From contig JBJHCR010000338.1 of the NCBI GenBank assembly GCA_050486105.1, positions 1 to 6,687 of the forward strand: a stretch of 6,687 nucleotides of DNA. The letters are read 5' to 3'. Each line of letters begins with the position of its first letter. Within the stretch, counting starts at the first letter, position 1. The notes beneath the pieces were generated by a model that did no database searches, was not told the DNA's origin, and was given only the letters and a program-made list of their open reading frames with translations. Of the stretch, positions 1 through 6,652 are shown one piece after another. The position numbers and the translations under genes are program-made. This DNA comes from JAEXNA01 sp050486105 (GTDB lineage Bacteria > Vulcanimicrobiota > Xenobia > Xenobiales > JADMJV01).

Positions 1-266
1 TTCTTGGACCCTTCCTGTCGTGCGAGCGCCCCCAGGGCCTGAAGATTCACTTCGTCCCAAGGCAAGCTGAGGTCCAATCCCCCGAGTTCATGGGAACTTG
101 GAAGATAGAGAAAAGACGGAAGGGTGGAGCGCGGCTCCACCTGACCCGAACCTACCAACTGGGGAATCTCGAAAACTCCGAACTCGTGGTCTTCACCCTC
201 GTCTGTCACCTTCGCGTGGGCCAGAGCACAGTTCGTTGTGCCTAAGTCTATACCAAATGTACGCAT
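1..266 (-). CDS. Hsp70-family (DnaK-like) chaperone ATPase, N-terminal part, cut by window edge
   Basis: This reading frame starts at ATG 266 and runs off the left edge, giving 88 complete codons. It begins MRTFGIDLGTTNCALA, the phosphate-1 loop of the actin/Hsp70 ATPase fold (residues 4-16), followed by PSFLYLP (about residues 53-59), which matches the PS-(V/F)-(V/L) strand that follows in Hsp70 proteins. The visible end (ALGALARQEGSK) resembles the region before the second subdomain in Hsp70 proteins paired with DUF2760. The start is supported by AGGA at 276-279, 9 nt upstream; an in-frame GTG at 272-270 would sit too close to it. It follows the DUF2760 gene in the same direction after 153 nt. 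The expected role is ATP-dependent protein folding or remodelling in the cytoplasm. The substrate-binding domain is outside the window, so it could also be a shortened Hsp70-like ATPase. The family call is secure, the client is unknown. Confidence 0.92.
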   Translation of the reverse strand, partial: MRTFGIDLGTTNCALAHAKVTDEGEDHEFGVFEIPQLVGSGQVEPRSTLPSFLYLPSSHELGGLDLSLPWDEVNLQALGALARQEGSK

Positions 267-275
267 GCTCACTCG

Positions 276-279
276 TCCT
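276..279 (-). promoter_or_regulatory. Ribosome-binding site of the Hsp70 gene
   Basis: AGGA on the minus strand lies 9 nt before ATG 266 and decides that start over GTG 272, which would leave only 3 nt. A 6-bp inverted repeat (285-301) ends 5 nt upstream of it. Confidence 0.6.
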
Positions 280-284
280 ATCTC

Positions 285-317
285 AGAGTGTCTCTCACTC
301 TCAGGCGAAGCTACGCC
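285..317 (-). promoter_or_regulatory. Two small hairpins in the Hsp70 leader
   Basis: Reading the minus strand, GGCG-(6 nt)-CGCC at 317-304 is followed by AGAGTG-(5 nt)-CACTCT at 301-285. The second can form a 6-bp stem with a 5-nt loop ending 5 nt before the AGGA ribosome-binding site. There is no U-run, so neither is a convincing terminator. A role in translation control is possible but unproven, and stems this short also occur by chance. Confidence 0.25.
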
Positions 318-343
318 ATCCGATTCAGGGTGAAAAGACCTCG

Positions 344-372
344 ATACTACCGATATCATGAACCTCTCGCAA
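344..372 (-). promoter_or_regulatory. Possible sigma70-type promoter for the Hsp70 gene
   Basis: On the minus strand TTGCGA (372-367) and TAGTAT (349-344) are separated by exactly 17 nt, and each matches 4 of 6 consensus positions. It lies in the 153-nt gap between DUF2760 and Hsp70 and would give a leader of roughly 70 nt. If real, the chaperone can be expressed apart from the upstream genes. Two 4/6 matches are weak evidence. Confidence 0.3.
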
Positions 373-419
373 GCGATCCAAACCGAACAGATCAGGAACG
401 CAGACGACGAGAGTTGGGG

Positions 420-908
420 TTACTCCAGTTCTACTTCCGCGGAAAGCAAGACCAAAGGTGCCCCTAAGCGAGGCAAGCTGTCCTTTTCCAGAAGCCAACC
501 GTGGTGCCTGAGTACCCCTTGAAACGGAGGGTCCCCTTCCACCTTGCCAACCAGAGCTATTCGCTGGGGATCAAACCCTGGTTCGACGGTCACCTTATCC
601 CCTTCCGCCTCTTCAAGAACGGGTTTGAGTTCAATATACTGCTTGAGCACTTTCTTGCAGCCTTCTTGCACGGTTCTTGCAACCGAGCCGATCTGGGCAT
701 CTGGAAAACCGGACAAGTCCTCTTGAAGAAAATCGATAAAACGTCCTTCCTTCTGCAATACGGCAAGGAGTTGAGCTGATGACGAGAGAGCAACCTTCGG
801 TTCCTCCTTCACCCCGGATTCGGGATTGAGGAGTTGCCCAATTTTCTGGCTCGTTTCATCGTTCTTCAAGCAACGGAAGAAAGCTTTGAATGCTAGACCC
901 AAACCCAC
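420..908 (-). CDS. DUF2760 domain protein
   Basis: This 162-residue protein of unknown biochemical function matches the DUF2760 family. The diagnostic parts are an N-terminal helix region (residues 1-30), the block QLLAVLQKEGRFIDFLQEDL (46-65) continuing through SGFPDAQIG and a helix ending near residue 90, and a C-terminal beta-rich block VTVEPGFDPQRIALVGKVEG (106-125) with PFQGVLRHHGW (128-138) and a closing SAEVELE. The length fits a complete member. The start is GTG (908). GAAGGG at 923-918 lies 9 nt upstream and is built from the last Glu and Gly codons of the TPR gene, whose stop is only 6 nt before this start, so the two are probably translationally coupled. DUF2760 genes are commonly next to Hsp70-like genes, as here, which suggests a partner or regulator of that chaperone. 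That role is inferred from neighbourhood. No signal peptide or membrane helix is evident. Confidence 0.9.
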   Translation of the reverse strand: MGLGLAFKAFFRCLKNDETSQKIGQLLNPESGVKEEPKVALSSSAQLLAVLQKEGRFIDFLQEDLSGFPDAQIGSVARTVQEGCKKVLKQYIELKPVLEEAEGDKVTVEPGFDPQRIALVGKVEGDPPFQGVLRHHGWLLEKDSLPRLGAPLVLLSAEVELE

Positions 909-914
909 GGCGAT

Positions 915-2501
915 TTACCCTTCAGGGAGATCCTTCATCCAGGCGCGGTAAAGTTCGGTCTCGTCGAGGCTCTCAATGTCCCTGAGATACCTGCCGGTAT
1001 GGCGAGACAAGCCCGCCGCCCTGGCGATCTCCAAAGCATCCCGAAACGCTGACACCGCCTCAGCAAGACGCTTTTGTTGGCGATAGAGGATCCCCAGTTC
1101 GTAGTAGGCTTCAGCCCGCCAAGCTTGAGGGCCCTTTACGGGAAGCTCTTCAATGGACTCCCGATGGAGCTTTTCGGCTTGCTCATAGTCGCGAGACAGA
1201 CGGCTGATCACTCCTTTGAGAGTTTTCAGGAAGGCCAGCTCTCGGTCCATCTGATGTTCTTGAAAGATCGCTTCGGCCTTGACAGCCATCTCTCGAGCGT
1301 CTTGGCCACGCTCAGCCTTAACGTAAGCCTGGGTGAGGTCCATATAAACTCGGCCAAGATTCAAGTGGTCTTCCACATATTGGAACAACCCGATACTTTC
1401 CTTGAGGTTGGTGATGGCTTCTTCAGTGATCCCCACCTGAATCAGAGAGCGACCCAGGTTCCGATACGAATATCCCAGGGCATAGTAGTTTCCGTTTCGA
1501 GACGAGATATCCAGATCTCGACGGAAATACTTGACTGCCGTCTCGTAGTCTTCACGGATCATGTAAACTTGGCCAAGCTTTCCGTAGAGGGTGGCCAATT
1601 CCGAATTGGCGCCCAATCGACGACAGATCGATTCGGCCTTCTTGAAGCTGAAAATGGCTTCTTCCATACGGTTGTTGGCCAAGAATGTTCGACCGATTGA
1701 GTCGTAAACCTTGGCCTGCCCGTACCGACAACCTGCCATCTTATAGGTCTGCAAGGCCTCGAGATGGTGCTCCAAAGTTTTCCGGTGCTGCCCCTTGAGG
1801 CCGCACATCACTCCCAGGTACCGTCGACAGGAAGCGCCCTCTAAACTAGGCTGTTTACCTAAGATATTGAGAGCTTTCTCAAAATTTTCAGTGGCCGCCG
1901 ATTGGTTCCCAACACGAAAATAGTACAGGCCGTACTGTGAGTAGAATAGGGCGGACAATTCCCGTCCAGACTCCGAGTCAGGAGCGTCCGAAATAAAGGC
2001 CCGAGCTTCTTCCAGCAGGTTTCGAGCTTCTTCTAACTCTCCGGTTCTCCCGGCACTGGCAGCCAAATGGCAGAGCGCTTCAGCCTTGCGTTCCAAGAGT
2101 TCGAGTTCCTCGGCCACATCTCTGGCTTCCTCGAAATGGTCTCGAGCCTCATCTCGCTCTCCCCTTCGAGAGAGGGTTACTCCGAGACCCAAGAGAGCTT
2201 CAGCGACCACCCAGCGATCGTCTCCTTCGAGTTCCGACTCAACGACACGCCGATATTCTCGCTGGGCGCGATCCCAACGCCCTACCACTTGGCAGGAACG
2301 CGCATACCTATTTCGGGCTCGGGCCACCTTGAGTTCCCGACCTTCACCCGGGAGCTTCTGAGCGGTCTTCAACAACCGATCAAAATGGCGCAAGGCATTA
2401 CTAAAGTCCAAAGACTTCAGCAGTTTCTCGCCCTCTTCCATATGTTCTTCGAAAGGGCGATCTTCCTCGAGCTTCGACAACAGTTCCTCAGTTGTAGTCA
2501 T
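915..2501 (-). CDS. Tetratricopeptide (TPR) repeat protein
   Basis: This 528-residue protein is almost wholly a TPR solenoid. About twelve helix-turn-helix units can be placed, starting near residues 18, 59, 98, 138, 184, 222, 262, 302, 342, 382, 422 and 462. The last six are spaced at exactly 40 residues, the longer TPR type found in protein-binding scaffolds. Typical units are LATLYGKLGQVYMIREDYET (302-321) and AEAYYELGILYRQQKRLAEA (463-482), with the usual G/A-Y and A positions. There is no signal peptide, membrane helix or added enzymatic domain, so it is expected to be a cytoplasmic scaffold or adaptor. ATG 2501 is preceded by GAGG with 5 nt spacing. It sits 93 nt after the creatininase-like gene and 6 nt before DUF2760. 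TPR proteins often bind Hsp70 or present its clients, so a co-chaperone role is attractive, but it rests on gene order. It could equally be an adaptor for the upstream sensor. Confidence 0.9.
   Translation of the reverse strand: MTTTEELLSKLEEDRPFEEHMEEGEKLLKSLDFSNALRHFDRLLKTAQKLPGEGRELKVARARNRYARSCQVVGRWDRAQREYRRVVESELEGDDRWVVAEALLGLGVTLSRRGERDEARDHFEEARDVAEELELLERKAEALCHLAASAGRTGELEEARNLLEEARAFISDAPDSESGRELSALFYSQYGLYYFRVGNQSAATENFEKALNILGKQPSLEGASCRRYLGVMCGLKGQHRKTLEHHLEALQTYKMAGCRYGQAKVYDSIGRTFLANNRMEEAIFSFKKAESICRRLGANSELATLYGKLGQVYMIREDYETAVKYFRRDLDISSRNGNYYALGYSYRNLGRSLIQVGITEEAITNLKESIGLFQYVEDHLNLGRVYMDLTQAYVKAERGQDAREMAVKAEAIFQEHQMDRELAFLKTLKGVISRLSRDYEQAEKLHRESIEELPVKGPQAWRAEAYYELGILYRQQKRLAEAVSAFRDALEIARAAGLSRHTGRYLRDIESLDETELYRAWMKDLPEG
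918..923 (-). promoter_or_regulatory. Ribosome-binding site of the DUF2760 gene, inside the end of the TPR gene
   Basis: GAAGGG is made of the last two sense codons (Glu, Gly) of the TPR gene and lies 9 nt before the GTG start at 908. It supports the non-ATG start and implies coupling to translation of the upstream gene. Confidence 0.55.
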
Positions 2502-2594
2502 ACTTTCCTCAAATCACAGTTATGGAGGGGGGCTTCGTTATCCAGTTCAAAACTCTTACCTAGTCCCCCTTAAAATGCCTGCCTGGGCTAGAAA

Positions 2595-3608
2595 TCAAGC
2601 AGGGTCTATCAAGGCGGAATCTTCAGCTCTCGAAATCTTCTGCAGTAAAGTTTCAGAGGATTCCGAGGTTTCCGTCGTGGGTTGAGCCTTCCCATCTCCC
2701 GGCTTCAGCCAGTTGTAAGCCACCATCGCCAAGGCCAGCACCGCCACCCCAACAAGCTTCTTGCGAACCCGACCATTTGGGCGTCGACGTCGATCTCTCA
2801 CCGGGCGTTGGCAGAATTCATCGACCACCAGCGCTGCCTCTTCGCTCAACACATCTATGCAAGCCAGCCCCAGATCAGCGCTCGCCACGGCCGGGGAGCC
2901 AAAGTATCCTCGATGGCGAGATAGGGCTCGCAGTTTGAGTCTCTTTCCTTCAAAAATGGGAAACGGCGGCAGGTCTCGATAACCCTCGTCCACCAGATGA
3001 GGGGCCAAGTGGAGGACCAGTGATGTTTCCCAACCCGCAGCGTGGACGTCTCCATACAACTCTCGGCTTTCGAGTTCATTAAACTTGCGTCCCAAGCGAT
3101 CCTCGATCTTGGAGTGGAACTCCCCAGCCAGGAAGCTGTTGAGCAGAGGTCCTGAGGGGGCAGCGACGTTCATTCGGGTGGAAACTTCGAGGGCTTTGGC
3201 GGCTCGTTCCAGGGCTCGAATATGATCGAAGGCCCCGTGAGAAGATAAGAGCACCAGCCTGCGCACCCCTATTTCAGCCAGTTCCCTCCCATACTCGACC
3301 AAGGCTCGCGTTAGGAACCTGGGGGTCCAACGGAGACAACCCAAGGAGCGCAGCAAACTTGCTCCCTGGTACCAGGTGGGGAGGAGAATGGCATTGCTTG
3401 ATCCGGGATCGGCCCCCACGTTCGGAATAGGGGTAGTCAGAGTAGCCACTCGTTCAGCGAGGGCCTCACAGATGAGAGGGTCGGTGCCACAAGGCAAATG
3501 GCTCGCGTGGTCTTCAAGAGGGGTCACAGAGAGAAAGAACAGGCTGCCCTTCTGCGCCTCTTCGCGCAGTCGGTCCCAGGTTAAATCTTTGGCCTTCAGG
3601 ATTCGCAT
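2595..3608 (-). CDS. Creatininase-family amidohydrolase-like protein with C-terminal membrane helix
   Basis: With the start at ATG 3608 this is 337 residues. It opens MRILKAKDLTWDRLREE, the usual start of this family, then TPLEDHASHLPCGTD (29-43), which gives the expected metal ligands Glu32, His34 and Asp43. SSHGAFDH (122-129) stands where most members have Asn-Gly-His-Gly-Gly-Asn; His124 is kept. DVHAAGWETS (187-196) keeps the Asp-x-His-Ala-Gly-like and Glu-Thr-Ser positions, and GYFGSPAVASADLG (234-247) is the late family signature. After the catalytic domain come a basic stretch RDRRRRPNGRVRKK (271-284), one hydrophobic helix (about 285-301) and a short polar tail. By the positive-inside rule the enzyme domain would face the cytoplasm, tethered to the membrane. 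Family members hydrolyse cyclic amides or formamides in creatinine, pterin, flavin and peptide-cofactor pathways; the substrate here is not predictable. The frame is open up to ATG 3722, but that start lacks a ribosome-binding site and overlaps the methyltransferase. Confidence 0.85.
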   Translation of the reverse strand: MRILKAKDLTWDRLREEAQKGSLFFLSVTPLEDHASHLPCGTDPLICEALAERVATLTTPIPNVGADPGSSNAILLPTWYQGASLLRSLGCLRWTPRFLTRALVEYGRELAEIGVRRLVLLSSHGAFDHIRALERAAKALEVSTRMNVAAPSGPLLNSFLAGEFHSKIEDRLGRKFNELESRELYGDVHAAGWETSLVLHLAPHLVDEGYRDLPPFPIFEGKRLKLRALSRHRGYFGSPAVASADLGLACIDVLSEEAALVVDEFCQRPVRDRRRRPNGRVRKKLVGVAVLALAMVAYNWLKPGDGKAQPTTETSESSETLLQKISRAEDSALIDPA

Positions 3609-3614
3609 GGAGAA

Positions 3615-3622
3615 CCTTTCCC
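3615..3622 (-). promoter_or_regulatory. Ribosome-binding site deciding the creatininase-like start
   Basis: GGGAAAGG on the minus strand ends 6 nt before ATG 3608. The upstream in-frame ATG at 3722 has no purine-rich site before it and would add 38 residues without family resemblance, so 3608 is preferred. Confidence 0.6.
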
Positions 3623-3654
3623 AGACTCTGTCTTGAGTTTTACGCTCAATGCTC

Positions 3655-4560
3655 TCACCGCTTCTGAGCGTTGATATAGCGGCAAGCTCCTTGCAAGATG
3701 TCCAGTCTTCGGACGAGATCATCGGTGAACTTGACTGTGGGCAAGAGCACAGATTGCATCACCGGGGAGCGATTGGTCCGACGCAGAAAAATGTCGAGAA
3801 AGGCCCGACGTCTCTCTTGAAACCTGATGGCAAAAAGCTCCTCAAGACGCCTCACCACATGCTGTTCATCAGGCTCTTTGGTGCGGGCCAAGGCGCGTAC
3901 CACATCGAATCTGTAGCGCTGCTCCCAAAGCCTTCTCCAGGACCAGGGATCACTCGAGGGCTCTCTCCATTTAGCGCCCAGGTGGCTCCATCTCGCAAGC
4001 GCGTCTAAGTTCTCTGGAGGGGGATCGGTGCAGTCGTGATAGATCAGCCATCCTCCCGGCCTAAGAACGGAATAGATACCCTGCAGGACAGCTCCGGGGT
4101 CTTTGCATCGAGAGAGAATAAATCCAGCGTGAACCAAGTCGAAGGACTCCTCGTGCTCCGTCCACGGAAAATTTTCGATTTGCACCGCCTGGAACTCAAG
4201 TTCAGCTTGAACCTTGCCCTGTCTTTTCAAGTGCTCCCAATAGAACTGCCCCCAGTTCAAAAGGCGCTGATCGCTATCTAGGCCCAAGACCGAACTTCGA
4301 GGGTTGGCTCGACCAACGGCGATGGAAAACCATCCTCCTCCACATCCCAGGTCCAGGACTCGCTCAGCTCGACTTGCCAAGGCGAAGCTCCGTCGGTGCA
4401 GAGTGATTCCTTCGAGAAACAACTTCAACATGAGTCTCGGATTGTGGCGCAGGTCGGGTTGGTCTAACCAACGCTCAAGGCTGTAAGAGCCTTGGCTTCT
4501 CTCAACGATAGCTGGCCGAGGAAAGAGAAGGTGAGGCTCTGTTTTCGTCAGGGACAGCAT
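3655..4560 (-). CDS. Class I SAM-dependent methyltransferase
   Basis: This 301-residue protein carries the Rossmann methyltransferase signature. Motif I is RVLDLGCGGGWFSIA (67-81), the acidic residue after strand 2 is in GLDSD (93-97), the motif FDLVHAGFILSRCKDP (140-155) marks strand 4, and VLRPGGWLIYHD (165-176) is the post-motif loop and strand 5. This layout matches the Methyltransf_11/25 type that acts on small molecules, lipids or proteins. Residues 1-60 and the helical, Arg-rich region from about 180 onward (with WSWRRLWEQRYRFD at 206-219) are not recognisable and may set substrate choice. There is no membrane helix, so it should be cytoplasmic. The start ATG 4560 lacks a good ribosome-binding site at normal distance: the nearest, GAGGAG, is about 30 nt away with no start codon suitably placed after it. 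It follows the sensor gene by 63 nt and precedes the creatininase-like gene by 46 nt. The acceptor is unknown. Confidence 0.88.
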   Translation of the reverse strand: MLSLTKTEPHLLFPRPAIVERSQGSYSLERWLDQPDLRHNPRLMLKLFLEGITLHRRSFALASRAERVLDLGCGGGWFSIAVGRANPRSSVLGLDSDQRLLNWGQFYWEHLKRQGKVQAELEFQAVQIENFPWTEHEESFDLVHAGFILSRCKDPGAVLQGIYSVLRPGGWLIYHDCTDPPPENLDALARWSHLGAKWREPSSDPWSWRRLWEQRYRFDVVRALARTKEPDEQHVVRRLEELFAIRFQERRRAFLDIFLRRTNRSPVMQSVLLPTVKFTDDLVRRLDILQGACRYINAQKR

Positions 4561-4623
4561 AGGGGCGATTTGCGCTGCCGAGAGTCGGACTCCTCTTTTT
4601 TTTCAGAAGCTCGGGGCTCCGCC

Positions 4624-6537
4624 CTACCTTGGATAGGTGGCAACCCTATTGCCCCCGGCGCTTCGGGCTTCATTGAGGGCCCCGAAGGTGACTTCTTTGA
4701 GCCTTGGCCCGTCGGAGGCGTCGTGAGGCACCCCAGCGACGCCCACCGACACAGTTAAGCGCAGCGGATGGCCCGGGGTACCGAAGGTCGCCTCGGCAAC
4801 CTTGCTGCGTATACGCTCGCCAATGGGAACGGCGGAATTTCGGTCTGAGTGGACCAGCAAGACACCGAAATCATCGGCATCGATGCGGGCAGCCACATCG
4901 GTCTCTCGGATCTCTGCCAAGATCAGTCCAGCCACCTGCCGCAAGACGTTGTCGAGCACTTCCGAAGACAGATTGGCGGCCACCGGAGCAAAACGATCGA
5001 TGTCGATCATCATCAAGGCTACCGGGTAGGTGTAGCGACGACCTCTTCGGACTTCCTCTTCCATGCGCTCAGCCAAGTACAAGCCGTTGTGCAGACCGGT
5101 CACCGTGTCGTGCAACCCACCACCTACTCTTTGCCGAAACTCCAAACAACGTGAGACCGCGATAGAGGCTAGTTCCAGAAACTCCTCTGAGGAACTCAGG
5201 TCCTCACTCTTATATGCCCCAGGTTCGTTTCGACTCATGTACACCACTCCGAGTGTACTGCCGTCGTCATTGTCCCTCAGAGGCAATATCAACGCGCTCC
5301 GTCCTTGATTGGGGAGCACCTCCACCACTCCGTTCTCTGTCTCAAATTGGGTGTCATCGATCTTCAAGCTGCGACCGGAAGCGGCCACCCATCCCACCGC
5401 TTGCTCTCCAACGGGGATTGCCAGTTCACGGAAAAAGGCGGTGTCGGCCGCGTCGGCAACCTCGGGATACAAATAGTGAGTGCCCTGGACATCCTCCTTC
5501 ATAAAGACCACACAAACCACGCTGGGCAAGCGGGATTGAAGGTGATAAACCAAGGCCAAGAGCGTCTCTTCCAACGAAAGGGAGCTCAGCAACTGTCGAA
5601 AGCCTTCCAAGGTACGGTTGCGCAAATCTAGTTCACGCTCAAGCCTGGCAGCATGAACCTCCAGCATTTTTCTCTCTCGGACCATCTCGTCGGAGAGTCG
5701 ACTCACGGTCTCTTCGGCCTGGCTCTCCCGAGAATTCAAGGTCAATCGAGCCTTGGCAAGATCGCGATAAGCCTGCTCGAGTTCGTGCTGAAGATGCGAG
5801 AGCTCTTTGCTGAGATGATTCATCTTCAGATCTTGTTCATTGAGTTCACTGTAGACGCGCTCTATCTCGTCGGTGCGCTCTGCCAATTGCTCGTATAGAA
5901 GGTCGGCCGTTCTCGCTTTCTCAGAGCGGGCTGATTCAGTCTTCGCAGTCTCGGCTACCGCGAGGGAGTAGAGCCAGGTGAGCAAGAGAGTTACTGCAGC
6001 CTGGACCCCTGACAAAGATAACCTGAGAGTCAGGGTCTCGCTGCTTATGGAATTATTGTAGAAGCTCTCTAGCAGCGGTCTGGCGTACACCACTCCGTAG
6101 AACATCAAGCCGAGAACCGCCGAAACAAGAGAGGCCGTGAGCCCAAAGGCGGCACAGATTTCCAGCACCGGGAGGGCAAAAACCAACAGAAAGTAGGCTT
6201 CGCCATAGAGATAGGTGAGCAGTGTACCCAAAGCAACGTCGAAAACGATGACCAACGCTGCTATTCCTCGGGCTTCGGTCATGCCCACGATGAGACCGGC
6301 CACCAGGTGATAGATCACCACACCGGCGGTGATCACCCATCCAAGTTCGGACAGTTCGGCAGTCAGAGCTAGAGGATTGGAGTGAAAGTTCGAGATCAGC
6401 AGAGCCGACAAGACTCCGACCACGCGAACTCCGCTAAGAAATAGGCGCAGCCCCGGATGGGGACCTTCATCTGGTCTGGCAGGCGCGGCGCACATGCTAG
6501 CCAGGGTTCTTAAGACGGCCTTTTCTCTCCTCTGCAC
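4624..6537 (-). CDS. Membrane sensor with coiled coil, GAF and degenerate GGDEF domains
   Basis: This 637-residue protein has six predicted membrane helices (about 31-49, 65-86, 91-110, 114-131, 132-152, 174-195) with only short loops, so no large periplasmic sensor domain. A long coiled coil follows (about 200-310), then a GAF domain (about 318-465, with SALILPL and LGVVYM strands), then a GGDEF fold (about 475-635). The GGDEF domain keeps DTVTGLHN (477-484) and MIDIDRF (510-516), but the signature is DADDF (553-557) and the downstream Lys-x-x-Asn-Asp helix motif is replaced by APVAAN. It is therefore probably inactive as a diguanylate cyclase, and may bind nucleotide or transmit a signal by protein contact. 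The inhibitory-site RxxD is not seen upstream. The start is GTG 6537, with GGAG 10 nt before it; ATG 6495 (residue 15) is an alternative that keeps all domains. It is the first gene of the leftward cluster. Confidence 0.9.
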   Translation of the reverse strand: MQRREKAVLRTLASMCAAPARPDEGPHPGLRLFLSGVRVVGVLSALLISNFHSNPLALTAELSELGWVITAGVVIYHLVAGLIVGMTEARGIAALVIVFDVALGTLLTYLYGEAYFLLVFALPVLEICAAFGLTASLVSAVLGLMFYGVVYARPLLESFYNNSISSETLTLRLSLSGVQAAVTLLLTWLYSLAVAETAKTESARSEKARTADLLYEQLAERTDEIERVYSELNEQDLKMNHLSKELSHLQHELEQAYRDLAKARLTLNSRESQAEETVSRLSDEMVRERKMLEVHAARLERELDLRNRTLEGFRQLLSSLSLEETLLALVYHLQSRLPSVVCVVFMKEDVQGTHYLYPEVADAADTAFFRELAIPVGEQAVGWVAASGRSLKIDDTQFETENGVVEVLPNQGRSALILPLRDNDDGSTLGVVYMSRNEPGAYKSEDLSSSEEFLELASIAVSRCLEFRQRVGGGLHDTVTGLHNGLYLAERMEEEVRRGRRYTYPVALMMIDIDRFAPVAANLSSEVLDNVLRQVAGLILAEIRETDVAARIDADDFGVLLVHSDRNSAVPIGERIRSKVAEATFGTPGHPLRLTVSVGVAGVPHDASDGPRLKEVTFGALNEARSAGGNRVATYPR

Positions 6538-6594
6538 GACTGCATTACTCCAGATGAACCGACCGGCCCAACCGCAATTCTTAAGCTTGACAGA

Positions 6595-6604
6595 GCACTA
6601 GTGC
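6595..6604. promoter_or_regulatory. Perfect 10-bp palindrome, possible operator
   Basis: GCACTAGTGC reads the same on both strands and lies 58 nt upstream of the sensor start, a usual place for a dimeric regulator site. No second copy was seen in the window. A single 10-bp palindrome can occur by chance. Confidence 0.3.
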
Positions 6605-6652
6605 ACCGTCCGTGAAGTTCGTCCCTACCAATTGTGGTCAGGCGCCGGGAAC

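Noticed and set aside
98..361. Plus-strand reading frame of 87 codons
   Set aside because: It lies largely antisense to the Hsp70 N-terminus and leader, has low-complexity Ser/Leu content and no recognisable family.
1074..1700. Plus-strand reading frame of 208 codons
   Set aside because: It is fully antisense to the TPR gene, where skewed codon use leaves opposite frames open. It has no domain resemblance.
2067..2573. Plus-strand reading frame of 168 codons
   Set aside because: It is mostly antisense to the TPR gene and its N-terminal repeats are mirrored from the TPR codons. No family is recognised.
2502..2594. Terminator in the 93-nt gap between the creatininase-like and TPR genes
   Set aside because: AGGGGG and CCCCCT could pair over 6 bp, but the loop is about 30 nt and no U-run follows. 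No clear promoter was seen there either.
3609..3722. 38-residue N-terminal extension of the creatininase-like protein
   Set aside because: There is no ribosome-binding site before ATG 3722, it overlaps the methyltransferase end by 68 nt, and family resemblance begins at the ATG at 3608.
4580..4603. Plus-strand terminator formed by a small inverted repeat and eight T
   Set aside because: The palindrome has a one-base centre and cannot form a normal hairpin, and no plus-strand gene precedes it.
6587..6592. Exact TTGACA on the plus strand as a -35 box
   Set aside because: No -10-like hexamer lies 15 to 19 nt downstream and no plus-strand gene follows.
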